From: Cylindrodendrum hubeiense
Taxonomy: Eukaryota > Ascomycota > Sordariomycetes > Hypocreales > Nectriaceae
Reading direction: 5' to 3'
DNA: 64,000 bases
NCBI GenBank assembly: GCA_014621425.1
Contig: JAANBB010000001.1
Location: forward strand, 62,001 to 126,000
Shown: piece by piece, positions 24,948 to 36,160 of the stretch
Layout: every line of letters begins with the position of its first letter
Numbering within the stretch: position 1 is the first letter of the stretch
Notes under the pieces: model-generated
Told to the model about the DNA's origin: nothing
Database searches by the model: none
The model's input: the letters and a program-made list of their open reading frames with translations, nothing else
Position numbers and translations under genes: made by a program

Positions 24948-25982
24948 CTCGTAGGGCTGATGAATAATAGGAATGTATTGATTCCACACGATCTGCGCCC
25001 TTGCAGGTTAACGATCGGAGATGAATGGGTACTGCATGGCAGCTTGGATGACGGATTCGAATTGCACGGGCACCTCTCAGGATTTGTAAGTACCTGCTCC
25101 AGACCCGTAGAAATATTAATCGGTCTGCTGTTTCTTTGCGACCACTTGAAGCAGGTCTTGCACCACTTGCATTCTCAATAATCGTCACTGTGCCCATCTG
25201 ACATCATCCTCCGCTGGTCAATTAAGAGCAAAGTGCTTCTTAATGAACCTTATCATTTCAATAATATTTATTTACTCTCTTGAGAATTTTATAGACATTT
25301 CGCGATCAACCAGAACCACATTGCCGGAGGTGCACCAATTCGGAAGTTCTGCCCAATTCCTACAAATCGCAATCGGCATGTGTGCGAAGAGCAACACTCT
25401 TATCAATCTCAATTGTCCGGCAGCCCAGTATCCAAGGTGCCGGGTTGATCGAACATCAATGGGACTGCACCACGTGGGTCAGGCAGGCAACATGGTTGAC
25501 GAACAGGCCGCTATTCGGAACAGCGGCAAAGAGAGCGCATTCTCACAAGCTTGCTCGTGTTCCTATCTTCAATCGCTTGCAGGCTGCGCATTCCTTGGGT
25601 CTCATTTCAACCGGAAATTTGGCGGTCGGCATACAATCCGCTTTCGTATGGCTTCCCTGCTTGCTCGGTTACATCGCCTTGTTCGGCCCTCGGTCTCCAG
25701 ACCATCTTCCCCACGTGGGCTCAGCGCGATCGACCCGGCGCCCACAATGCCTACACTCGGGCTTAATACCTCTTACGTATAGGGACCAGTCCTACTAGTC
25801 ATTTTTAGCATACGCAATCACGCCCGATAAACGGTGTAGTGGAGGTATATTATCACACCTATCAATTGGCAGCGATGGTGCAGTTGCGGGTTATTAAATA
25901 CACATAATCGCTCTACGATCTTCTACGGCGACCAGCAACCTGCGCCAATAGTACGAAAGAGTTCAACTCCTCCTCTGCCATC
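24948..25982. other. Intergenic, possible gene relic at 25540-25780
   Basis: About 1.0 kb between the MFS promoter motifs and the acid phosphatase. Overlapping forward frames around 25243-25798 look coding-like in parts, but need frameshifts and lack a secure family match. The right end should hold the phosphatase promoter. Confidence 0.3.
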
Positions 25983-27538
25983 ATGGTTCTTATTTCCGTT
26001 GTTGCCGCAGCTTCGCTCTTTTCTGGCTCTGCCGTCGCCAGCCAGCAGTTCCTTGCGCCTCTCCGAGACATCGTCAGTTGGTCAGGGACGAACGCGAAGG
26101 CTCCGCTAGAATGGCTCGGCGCCAATAGCCCTTGGTTCCCTGGTCCCAATGTCAACAAAATATCGTCCGATGTTCCTGCGCAGTGCACCATAGATCAAGC
26201 AGCCTATGTTTCCCGACATGGCTCCCGCTATCCCGATTCCGGCGCATACAGCGAGTGGAAGGAAATGAAGTCGCGAGTGAGTCTCAGAATAACAATACAC
26301 AGTGTGTGCGCTGACCGAAGTGAAGTTTGGCGTCTACGAGTACACGGCGAAGGGCGCTTTGTCTTTCCTGCCAAACTGGAATCCGGTCTTGACCAGGCCC
26401 GATATCCAAATCGCCATGCAGAGCCCCACGGGATACAAGGAGGCCATGGACATGGGTTACCAACTGCGAACCAGGTGAGTCGGAATTTCAAACAACTCAG
26501 AGCTTTTTTAACCACCTATGTAGATACCCTCAGTTGTACCAGGAAGGTGACGAGTTTTACGTGTGGGCCAACAACTACACCCGCGTGCTGCAGACGGCCG
26601 AGAACTTCGTCCGTGGCTTCATCGGCACCAACTCAACCCTGCTCGGCAAGGTTGTGTCAGTCACCTCCAAGGGCCTGACCTCTGCGATTGGCAACTCTCT
26701 CGCGCCCTCTGACATGTGCCCGCTCTTTTCCGACAACAGCGGAAGTACCCAGACCGCCGTCTGGAACGCCATCTGGCAGCCCAAGGTCCAAAAGCGACTC
26801 CAGAAGCTGATCAAGGGCAACTTGACTCTGACTCTTAGCGATGTCAACTTGTTCCCCTATCTTTGCGGATTTGAAAGCCAAATCACCGGCCAGCTGTCGC
26901 CATTCTGTAACATCAACACTGATGAGGAACTCAAGCAGTACGAGTACTCCAACGACCTGCGCTACTACTACGGCGTTGGACCTGGAAGTGGGTTGCCTCA
27001 GAAAATGATGACGCCCTTTTTGCAATCCCTGGTGAAGCTCTTGATTGAGGGACCTGGTGTTGAGGGCACCGCTGCCGACGGCATCTCAACCTTCGACGTT
27101 CCTGGTCTGCTGATGTCATTCCTCAACGATGGCCAGCTCACCGAGCTTGTCAGTGCCAGCGGTGTTTTTGATAAGCAAAAGGCTCTTGACCCCAAGAAGA
27201 AGGATGATGGCCGATTGTGGATCGGTTCCCACTATGTCTCGATGCGCGGAACCATCGCTTTCGAGCGATTGAACTGCGCCACCAGCAGCTCCAAGAACTC
27301 CACCTACGTGAGAATCCGCCTCAACGACCAGGTTTACCCCGTCCCGTCTTGCCAGGACGGACCAGGAAAGTCTTGCTTGTTGAGCAAGTATGCCAAGTAC
27401 GTGAGCGACAAGTACGCCAAGCAGGGAGACTGGGTTGACAACTGCAACGTCACTCTGGCTGGAGCACCGACAAAGGTTGAGGGTGCCAGCTTTTTTACCG
27501 ACCTTGCGCAGCCACATATCACTCTTGTGTCCCTATAG
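25983..27538 (+). CDS. Secreted histidine acid phosphatase (phytase-like)
   Basis: Phosphomonoesterase of the histidine acid phosphatase branch, acting outside the cell. Three exons (25983-26276, 26326-26474, 26524-27538) give 485 aa. A signal peptide (MVLISVVAAASLFSGSAVAS) precedes the catalytic motif RHGSRYP with nucleophile His79. The first intron must use the second AG (26324-26325) to keep frame. Paired cysteines and several N-glycosylation sequons (NYT, NST, NLT) fit secretion. The second family motif, usually HD, appears as ND in FLNDGQLTEL, so the aspartate proton donor is kept and the histidine is not. The substrate (phytate or general organic phosphate) cannot be decided. Confidence 0.9.
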
Positions 27539-27962
27539 GGTTGAGGTACCCTTCATGGGTGTGTAACCTTCTGTAGCGGCGGTTCCGTTGGTTGAGAGTA
27601 CGGCCGGAATGCTGCTAGTAATGTAATAAATTTGTTTGAATTGAATATGACACAAAGAATTCTTAATTCAAGGGCATTCCTAAATCAACCTGGCTGGCTG
27701 GCTTGTGAGGATATTTTCCATTTACGTGGTGGATATTTGGAATGCATTATTCCATCTTACAGGCTGCTCAGTGAGTGCCCTGCTAATCCATACAACGCTA
27801 GCCATTTGCTCGTACTTGCGTACAGTGGGAGGTGGAAGAAAAGGAAGTAGGGCTAAAAAGAATTGCAATCCACATTCTCCACATCGGCGGCACCCACATA
27901 TTTTTGCTTCAGGAGTCATTCTCCACCGGAGCCATCATCCACTCCGAAGCGCAAAAAGAAAG
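27539..27962. other. 3' region of the phosphatase gene to tRNA-Pro, no gene seen
   Basis: About 420 bp with only short frames. It should contain the phosphatase 3' UTR and the downstream side of the tRNA. Confidence 0.4.
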
Positions 27963-28052
27963 GGTCTGGCCGGGGATTGAACCCGGGACCTCTCGCAAGC
28001 TATGCTATAGGGTGTACCCTAAGCGAGAATCATACCGCTAGACCACCAGACC
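27963..28052 (-). tRNA. tRNA-Pro (AGG) with a short anticodon-loop intron
   Basis: The reverse strand folds as a tRNA. The acceptor arms GGTCTGG/CCAGACC pair fully, the T arm is CCGGG-TTCAATC-CCCGG, and the anticodon stem CTCGC/GCGAG encloses TTAGGG plus an insert. The anticodon AGG reads proline codons. About 19 nt remain between the loop halves, with CCCT able to pair with the AGGG of the loop, as expected for a nuclear tRNA intron. Confidence 0.9.
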
Positions 28053-29053
28053 GGTGAACCAATCTTGTGATTGGTTGATGATTCGGAGCGCAGTGGTGGC
28101 AATTATAGAGATTCTGTCGCAGCCCGTCAATGGCCTAGGGTATAGGGTAGTATGCTCGCCTCATCCAGACCACATCTCGAACCATGTGAGATCCCCAACG
28201 GTCAGTTTGTTTATATCACCTTGCGGGATTAGTCTTTTGAATGATCAGATGAGTAGCCTCCGTGAATATCATATAATTTTGGTGATAAATCAGTGCCAAT
28301 TAGTAGTCAGGGGGTGATGTGACAGTTAATCAAGTGTCTCTCCCTCTGGGTGCATGTAGGTAAACTCATCCCAAGTAGGAAATGACCCTATCACTCTAAT
28401 TTAAGCTTACTTATGAAACTTGAATAAGAATCACTCTCATTGAAAACACAAGTGGCGATAGCATTATCCGTCTTGTCTTTCATATACGGCTGCACGCAAA
28501 AGTTCCATGCATGCATGCAAGGGCTAGGGGTGAAGGTTAATCCTCCTACCCTCCTTGCAAGCGCCGATCAACCAGTAAAAGTTCCACTGTCACGCGTGCA
28601 ATTGCCCTTAATTTTACGTACTCTGGCAACCTCTTCCGATTTCTTTGTTATATCCTGTTGCTAATCACGACATTCCCTCACCTTCCGCCTTGAGTCGTGC
28701 CCCGATGCTACCCACCCCCGCCAAGAAGCTCGGCTGGTGTCTTGGCTGTGGAACTCTGGACGGGACTTTTTATCTTCGTCCCAAAGGAGTAGGTCGTTGT
28801 GGTGATTCAGTTTCACAACCTAAATCGCAGCGGGTAGTGATCTGCAATTGGCCAACGCCAATCCGTGAACAATGGATCGAGTTGCGCAGGGATACATCGG
28901 ACGAGATGAGGGGTTATCAGTGATTCCTTGTGCACTTTAAAAGACATCAAGTCCTAGAAGTCTTAGAACAGGACTGGTCACAGTCACTTGTCGACAGTCG
29001 TCGCCCTCCAACTTTAGCTTCGATAATTGGATACCGCAAGCTGAGGAGACAAA
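28053..29053. other. Intergenic upstream of DPP IV, no supported gene
   Basis: About 1.0 kb. Forward frames at 28440-28923 carry no recognisable domain. A short (CATG)n-like run (CATGCATGCATGC) lies near 28507. The DPP IV promoter should be at the right end. Confidence 0.4.
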
Positions 29054-31405
29054 ATGGCACGAGTAAAGGAAGCAATCGCGGCTGCGCTGGCCTTCCTCCC
29101 AATGGCCCTGACAATTGAACCTGCCCGCGGGGAATACCAGCCAGTGGGTGGTGGTGAGCGTCTCCTCATCTACAACGAGACCAGCCCGAGTGCCACCATC
29201 CGTCCTTCCAGCGTCAGCGTCGCCTGGTCCTCCGCTGGCCAAGATGGCGTCTACATCACCTCCAACACAGCTGGCGACCTTGTGCTCACCAACATTGTCA
29301 GTGGTAGCTCCACGACCTGGGTGACGGCTGATCAGTTGCCCGAAGATCTGGAGGAGTATTGGATCAGCAGCGATGCGACTCGTATGCTTATCGCTTCCAA
29401 CGCGACTAAGCAGTACCGTTACTCGTATTTTGCTGATTACTTCATCCTCGATGTCGAATCTGGAGAGAAAACGCCCCTGGTAGATGACCAGGTTGGCGAT
29501 ATCCAGTATGCTGAACTCGCTCCCACTGGGGACGCCGTGGCCTTTGTTCGCGACAATAATCTTTTCATCCTCGACTATGGGACTGGAAAGATTAGCCAGA
29601 TCACCAGCGATGGTGGTCCAGACTTGTTCCACGGCGTCCCTGACTGGGTCTACGAAGAGGAGATCTTTGGCTCTCGTTCAACGTTTTGGTTCTCGCCGGA
29701 TGCCAAGTTCATTGCCTTCTTGAGCTTCAACGAGACTGGCGTTGGCACCTTCACCATCCCGTACTATATGGATGACCAGGAACTTGCGCCCACATACCCT
29801 GACGAACTCGACTTGCGATATCCCAAGGTCGGGTCTACTAATCCGACTGTTCAGCTCAACCTGCTGACTGTCTCGACTGGAGACTACGAAACAATCCCTG
29901 TTGATGTGTTTGAGCCCGAGAATCTCATCATCGGCGAAGTTACGTGGTTGACTGACACGCACACTGCCTTTATCTACCGCGCTTTCAACCGAGTGCAGGA
30001 CTTGGACACTCACGTTGTGGTAAATCCGACTACTTTGACGTCAAAAGTCGTTCGGGAACGAGATGGTACCGACGGCTGGCTGGAGAACACCATCTCTATT
30101 GCCTATGTCGGACCTATTAAGACTTCTGGCAATGCCACTTACTATGTCGACCTCTCTGATGAGGATGGCCGGAACCACATCTACTTGTATCCGGTGGCCG
30201 GCGGCAAGGCCACGCAACTGACCTCGGGCGAGTGGGAAGTGTCTTCTATTCTGTACATCGATACGGAACGAAGCCTCATCTACTACCAGGCTACAACACG
30301 CCACTCGACTGAGCGTCACCTATACAAGGTCTCCTGGGCCACGAAAAAGGTTACTCCGCTTGTTGACGACTCTGTTGCCGCCTATTGGTCCGCATCTTTC
30401 TCCTCCGAGGGTGGTTACTACATCCTCAGCTACCTAGGTCCAGATGTGCCATACCAGGAGGTCTACTCGTCTAACTCGACTTCTACGCCCATCCGCGTCC
30501 TTCGGGATAACAGCGCCTTCTACGATATCATTGCCGAGTACAAGCTACCCAACATCACATATTTTGAGCTGGAGCACCCAGACGGTTACAAGATGAACGT
30601 GATGCAGCAGCTCCCGGCCAACTTCGACTCAACCAAACAGTACCCAGTTCTTTTCACGCCCTACGGCGGTCCCAACTCCCAGCAGGTGAGCAAGAGGTTC
30701 CAAACCTACGGCTGGAGAGCATACATCAGCTCTGAACCAGAGCTTGAGTACATTCTTTACACTGTCGACAACCGCGGCACTGGCTTCCGTGGGCGCGAAT
30801 ACCGGTCCACTGTGACATCGCAACTCGGCAAGCTCGAGCCCCTGGACCAAATCTGGGCCGCAGAGCAGCTTATTTCCAAGTTTGATTTCATCAACCCTGA
30901 CAAGCTTGGCATGTGGGGATGGTCTTACGGCGGATATCTCACTGCTAAAACTCTGGAGGCTGATTCTGGTGTTTTCACATTCGGCCTTATCACCGCGCCC
31001 GTGTCCGACTGGCGCTTCTACGACTCCATGTATACTGAGCGGTACATGAAGACTCTCGAGGATAACCGGGAAGGCTACCTCGAGACGGCAGTGCACAACG
31101 TTGACGGCTTCAAGAACGTAGTAGGCGGCTTCAGCGTCCTGCATGGCACCGGTGACGACAACGTGCACTACCAACACACGGCAGCACTGGTTGACCTTCT
31201 CGTGGGTGGGGGTGTGTCGCCTGAGAAGATGAAGATGCTTGCTTTCACAGACAGTGACCACAGCATTAACTACAACGGGGCCGATGTGTACATCTACAAA
31301 TACTTGACTGCGAGATTGTATGACGAGGTCAAGAGGGTGACCAAGGACGAAGAATTGACACATCAGTGGAGCAGGAGACAGACACAAGCTGATTACACCG
31401 CATAA
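29054..31405 (+). CDS. dpp4: Secreted dipeptidyl-peptidase IV (S9B prolyl peptidase)
   Basis: Extracellular serine exopeptidase removing X-Pro or X-Ala dipeptides from peptide N-termini. Single 783-aa exon, the usual length of fungal DPP IV. A hydrophobic signal (about residues 5-20) is followed by the beta-propeller domain with conserved YFADYFI, GDIQYA, GDAVAFVRDNNLF and GVPDWVYEEEIFG segments. The C-terminal alpha/beta hydrolase domain has the catalytic triad Ser624 (GWSYGGY), Asp702 (GTGDDNVH) and His736 (DSDHSI). Many N-glycosylation sequons are present. The GVPDWVYEEE motif supplies the substrate N-terminus-binding glutamates. Clearly intact. No membrane anchor is seen after the signal, so secretion is likely. 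Confidence 0.96.
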   Translation: MARVKEAIAAALAFLPMALTIEPARGEYQPVGGGERLLIYNETSPSATIRPSSVSVAWSSAGQDGVYITSNTAGDLVLTNIVSGSSTTWVTADQLPEDLEEYWISSDATRMLIASNATKQYRYSYFADYFILDVESGEKTPLVDDQVGDIQYAELAPTGDAVAFVRDNNLFILDYGTGKISQITSDGGPDLFHGVPDWVYEEEIFGSRSTFWFSPDAKFIAFLSFNETGVGTFTIPYYMDDQELAPTYPDELDLRYPKVGSTNPTVQLNLLTVSTGDYETIPVDVFEPENLIIGEVTWLTDTHTAFIYRAFNRVQDLDTHVVVNPTTLTSKVVRERDGTDGWLENTISIAYVGPIKTSGNATYYVDLSDEDGRNHIYLYPVAGGKATQLTSGEWEVSSILYIDTERSLIYYQATTRHSTERHLYKVSWATKKVTPLVDDSVAAYWSASFSSEGGYYILSYLGPDVPYQEVYSSNSTSTPIRVLRDNSAFYDIIAEYKLPNITYFELEHPDGYKMNVMQQLPANFDSTKQYPVLFTPYGGPNSQQVSKRFQTYGWRAYISSEPELEYILYTVDNRGTGFRGREYRSTVTSQLGKLEPLDQIWAAEQLISKFDFINPDKLGMWGWSYGGYLTAKTLEADSGVFTFGLITAPVSDWRFYDSMYTERYMKTLEDNREGYLETAVHNVDGFKNVVGGFSVLHGTGDDNVHYQHTAALVDLLVGGGVSPEKMKMLAFTDSDHSINYNGADVYIYKYLTARLYDEVKRVTKDEELTHQWSRRQTQADYTA

Positions 31406-31769
31406 GGTTAATTTTATTCTCCAATCAAAATAGACATTATTTTAAAGACGCAGCTTACGAGGTGCGACTTGGTATTTCCCCACAATCTTGTTGTCCATTC
31501 CGTTTCCGGCTTGAGTTGAACAAGGAACTACCCACTTATTACACTTCCATCGTGTCCTACCATAATTCATGCGTTGGCGACGTGTCGACCTCGTACTAAA
31601 GAATTAGCGTAGATACTTAATCGGAACGATTCCGAAACTCGGGCCGAGGAAAGCGGCACATCTTTAAAAAGCAGTCCCACATAGCGTTTCTACTCGAGAT
31701 TCCGACAAGCTTCACTGAAATTTCACTGAAAGGCTCCAGGTGAATAGGGAAGGATACAACACAATAACT
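31406..31769. other. Short intergenic between DPP IV and the GFA-family gene
   Basis: About 360 bp of DPP IV 3' flank and GFA-family promoter. No additional gene or strong motif was seen. Confidence 0.4.
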
Positions 31770-32388
31770 ATGTCTGAAACCGGTCACTGCAACTGTGGAA
31801 GCATTAGCTTGGAGCTGAAAGAAGAGCAACGATTAAACTCACTGGTCTGTTACTGGTATGCAGAAGAAGCTCTTCACGGAATCAAAATCGCTCATCATCG
31901 CTCATCATCGCTAGCCGCGGCTGTACTAGGGCAGGGGGTGGTAGGTTCAAATTCCCTCTAATGATTTATTATGTTAATGTGTGTTGAAATTTGATAGGCT
32001 ACTCCGTCAATTACGTCGTTAACGATGTCGATATTGATATCCAAGATGCTCGAGGCACATTGAAGACTTACATCGACACTAACACCGACAGTGGTAATGC
32101 AGTCGAGGTATGATATGCCGACCTATTGTTACGTTTTTGAGTCTGATATAGAACTTATAGCGCTTCTTTTGTAGTGATTGTGGCAGGTAGGTGTTTTGGC
32201 AACTCAACCTGTATGACCGAGCCATGTTGACTCTTCACAGTCCCGTTCTCACGAGAAGCCCAAAGTTCCTGGGAAAGGGGATCATCAAAGCATCGTTGTT
32301 CGACACTATGGCAGCACCATCTTTCGAAGTGTACACCGCACGCCGGGAAGGCTGGCAGCCGGCAATCAACGGTGCCGTGCCACGATAG
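31770..32388 (+). CDS. GFA / CENP-V-like zinc-binding protein (glutathione-dependent formaldehyde-activating family)
   Basis: Small zinc protein of the GFA fold; the family includes enzymes proposed to add glutathione to carbonyls. Five exons (31770-31855, 31915-31937, 31998-32107, 32161-32186, 32241-32388) splice to 130 aa. The second exon is only 23 nt. It is needed to rebuild the family motif CYCRGCTRAGGYSVNY and to keep frame. Zinc ligands are Cys7/Cys9 (CNC), Cys27/29/32 (CYCRGC) and Cys77/80 (CSDC), and the family-typical KASLFDT follows. It converges on the P450 gene. Gene finders that skip the microexon would report a broken model. Confidence 0.85.
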
Positions 32389-32600
32389 TCCGCGAAGAAC
32401 TCGATGAGTGGGTATGGTACAAGGCGCGTCATGTCACTATTTGTGAAATTTGAGGACAAGAAAAAATTCACGTGAATGCAAGTTAGGCATAAGTGTTAAA
32501 TAAAGTCCTGCTATGTCTGTCGCTATGATGAATTATGATGCTACTAAAAGTGATGCCAGCACTATATCAATCGTGATCATGAAATACTTTGAGACCATTG

Positions 32601-34465
32601 CTAGGCCAGTTTTCTCGGCCGAAACTGGAGCATTGGCCCATCTTTGAGAGAGACTATTCGATCCAGAAGTTGGTACTCCTTAGGATTTCCTCTGCCAACG
32701 CCTCCCGGATAATCATCCGGGTTACCAGCGCCTAATTCGCCGCTTGGCCCTGGGACCGCCCTGAAATCATATGACCAAATCACCGCCGACATTGTCAGCA
32801 GTAGCTCCGAATTCGCCATTGATCGGCCAATGCAGGCCCTGGGACCAAGAGAGAACGGATTAAAGGCAGATTTAGCTCCGCTGAGGTGTGCATTCTCGCC
32901 TTCAGAATCCAAAAGCCATCGCTCGGGAATAAACTCGTGAGGCCTGGGGAAATAGGCTGCATTGTGATGGATGCTGTATATGCCAGTTCCAACAGAACCG
33001 CCTTCGGGAATGAAATGATCATCAACGACTTGTCCACCATCGCCGACTAGCCGCCATGGGCATGATCCGATAGGCGGCGACATGCGCATAGACTCCTTGA
33101 TGCAAGCATTGAGGTATGCACAGCCTTTTAGTTGCGGTGTAAGTCGTATATCGTCTTCGCTCTGAAAGGTAGTTCTGATTTCCGTCGCCAATCTCGAATA
33201 GGCATGCGAATTCCGACTGAGATAGAATAATAATGAAGTCATTGCCGTCGACGTTGTATCAACACCTTCACGAATGTCAAAGGTTAGTCGACCACACATG
33301 TAGCTTTGAACTTGGGACAACAGAATACACAATCGCTTACCTGCTGCAATAAGAAGCCCCACTTCCGCATTAACGTCTTGCGCAGAAAGTGTAGGCTTTT
33401 TCTGCCCATCTTTTGCATTGGACATATGGGCAAAAAGATTGTCTGTGCGACCCGATTTCACACTCTCGCCCTTGACTTGATGAATCCACTTCCAAAGCGT
33501 CCTTGTGCAGTCAACTGATTTCTTGAAGAGTTTCCTATCCATTCTCCCCATGAAAAGGTAAGGTGCGTATGTGACAACGGCATCCCGAGTACCTGCATCT
33601 TCGATGCAGCGGATAAGATAACGGTACTCGTCGGTTTGCTGGAGGTCGTAGCTTAAGCTGAACAGAAACTCTGTTAAGACATCGAAGACCAGGTAGTTGC
33701 AACGGCCAGTCATGTTAATAGCTGGACCCCAATCGCTGGGGTTGTGTTGGCCTGTTTGATATGGGTGAAGGTGATCGCAAAATATTTTAATATGGCGTAG
33801 TAATGTGTCTTCAAATTTAATCATTTTGGTGTCTGTGAACCCTTGGCCTATAACTCGGCGGCGCTTGGCGTGTGCTTTCTTGTCGAATAGGGTGAGGAGG
33901 TTGGTAGCCTTAGGATTCATTTTTGCTAAGAAACCGTGCTTCCGGACATTACTGCTCATACTGTAGATATCTATTGAGACATGTTAGTACAGTAAGAAAG
34001 ATGTAGCTTATTTCTCAACAACGGCTTACCTCTCAGTGCCGGTGCCGTGTTAAATAGTAAAAAGTTCGGTCCATATCTTACAATAGGACCTAATCGCACT
34101 CAGTTAGCATATATAATTCAGTGCCAGCCAACTTTAACGGCAACGAGAAAGCCAGGTAGAATATGTACGTACCGTACTTTTGATGACACTGCCACATATC
34201 CAAGTGAATATCTCCTTTCCAGGCGTGATAAGTCATTCTTGCCAAAGTAAACTTGGCGAGTAGCGGGCCTGGATACTTCGACATAGGGTGGAAGTATATT
34301 TGGTAAATGCAGTGCGCAGAAATCTAGTAGTTGAGAGACGTTAACGATTAGCTGAAGCAATGTGAGGAACGTTGCACTTACCAAAAAAAGAGGGACTGCT
34401 ATCCGTAACACCATGCCTAGGCGGATATCTGACGGCATAGAGAAGCCATAGTGATCCCATGACAT
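32601..34465 (-). CDS. Cytochrome P450 monooxygenase (microsomal, class II)
   Basis: Haem monooxygenase anchored in the ER membrane. Five exons (34465-34382, 34323-34173, 34089-34030, 33970-33341, 33265-32601) give 529 aa from the ATG at 34465, or 520 aa from 34438. Features in order are a hydrophobic N-terminal anchor (GMVLRIAVPLFLISAHCIYQ), the hinge FHPMSKYPGPLLAK, an I-helix AGVDTTS formed across the last splice, the ExxR motif ESMR, FIPERW, and the haem loop FNPFSLGPRACIG. All key residues are present. Sequence style is of fungal P450s acting in secondary metabolism or xenobiotic oxidation. The 24-kb distance from the PKS makes a link uncertain. Confidence 0.92.
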
Positions 34466-36160
34466 GGAAAAGACTTGGCAATACCATCTTATTGACAAGA
34501 CGCGGTGATAGATGTCATCGCTCTCCATTGTAGTAATATGTGCCGTGACTTGAGGAAAGCGTTGAAAGATTCCAAAATGCGGAGACTGTCGTGCAAATTT
34601 CAAGAATGATTGGTTAACCTAAATATTGATCTGACGTTTTAATTAGACGGAATATCCCACGTCATGAATGAATAGGAGAGCCATACGCCTGTGGGCCAGC
34701 ACCCATTCTCGACAAAGACGTGAAATGGCGGAATTTTGCTTATCTAGCTACTGGCCTTGACGTACTGGTTTTGAATCACATATCTAACGACATGTCTCAT
34801 CAACGGTAGATATCCACGGAATGTTGCTGCGCGTGCAATACCTTGGCCGATTGGCCGAAGAGAATCGATCGTGACTTGGCTTCAATAGCTGGCTAGCCGA
34901 ATTCGACTGGCTACTGACAGCGTAGGTGAGGCTGAGACAGCGATCAACTGTCAGGGCAAAACGTACAGCCAGGGAGTAAAGAGGGCAGACTAGCTGATGA
35001 ATATAAGGGATGAATAGTAGGGATGATGGGGTGACATCTATTGATCTCTAGCCTTCCTATCATCCAGGCCCCAAGACCGCTATATATACCTGTCTACCAG
35101 TGCCCTAGCCCTAGCGCCTGAATTGATTGAATAACCTAGTAGCCCGATTCTTGTGGTCATGAAGAGTAGCTTTAACATGTGCCATCTAGTTAGCTTCGGG
35201 TTTGCAGAGGGCCTGACGTAGCTTTTGCTCTTGTCAAGGAAGCTTGTTTAACCCTTGCAGTGTGCAGCAAAATCTTGAGCTTCCGGACCCTCCAGCATTC
35301 TGGCGTTTGATAGGTAGAGCCAGGAAAAGAGCATCACGGATCAATAAAAATCCAGCTCGTGAACCATAACATATAATGATTGAAGCTTCAAGGCCACGGT
35401 CTGACATCACCACACTCCCTGCGATTATGTGATTTAGCCTCGACAGTAAGCAAAGGCCAACGCAAAGTGTTAACCGATAATTTAAAAATGATAGTGTGCT
35501 TTGTTCACTGATGGCCATCATATGACATGATGCATCTGAGAGGATTGGCCCTATTGGTGAGTCTCGGAGCATAAGGAATCACATGGCGTTTTTGACTGCT
35601 CTATTGCAGATTTATGACGTGTTGTGGTGTTTGACACACTGACCTGCGGGTATCGAGGTAGATTTCTGTCTCTGCAAAGTTTGCAGTCAGAAGCCTGATT
35701 TGTATTGACATTCTCGAGTGCGTATTTGGCAGCAAATTTCACTTCTCAGCTCACCGATTTGTGGATATCTTCAGAGTCCGCACTTTCCCCTCAATTTCTA
35801 CCCCAGTTATCCATAGCGTTGGTTTCATTTCTCAGGCCAAGTTTAGTGCCTGGAGGAACTTGTTCCGTAAGTGTCTGATCGTGATCAAAGTCTACATTCA
35901 CCCAACGATCATGTGTACACACTCCATTGACGAGCACATAAATCACTCATCGGTTACAGTACTAATCGTAACAACAAATGCGGTATACACTATGGTAAAC
36001 ATACGGTAGACCCTTGGGTAGAAATAGACATTAATCGAGGCCGTACTTTCGAGAGGAGCTTGATTTAGGAGAGTTACCAGCCCTCCCAAATATAACATCC
36101 CTTAAGATATATAGCGCGGCTTCCGTTCTCTGAATCACGGCCTTGCGTGACTACCACAGA
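34466..36160. other. Intergenic, no supported gene
   Basis: About 1.7 kb between the P450 start and the end of the NLR gene. Only short frames without domains occur on either strand. It should contain the P450 promoter at the left and the NLR 3' flank at the right. Confidence 0.45.

Noticed and set aside
25540..25780. Possible interferon-inducible (IFI6/ISG12)-like fragment (LGLISTGNLAVGIQSAF)
   Set aside because: The resemblance is one short glycine/alanine stretch and needs a frameshift to extend; too weak to annotate.
30629..31387. 252-codon reverse frame within the DPP IV gene
   Set aside because: It is antisense to a perfectly conserved catalytic domain and has no domain of its own.
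31941..31961. GGTTCAAATTCC, resembling a tRNA B box, in the third GFA-family exon's upstream intron
   Set aside because: No A box or tRNA-like fold surrounds it; chance match inside an intron.
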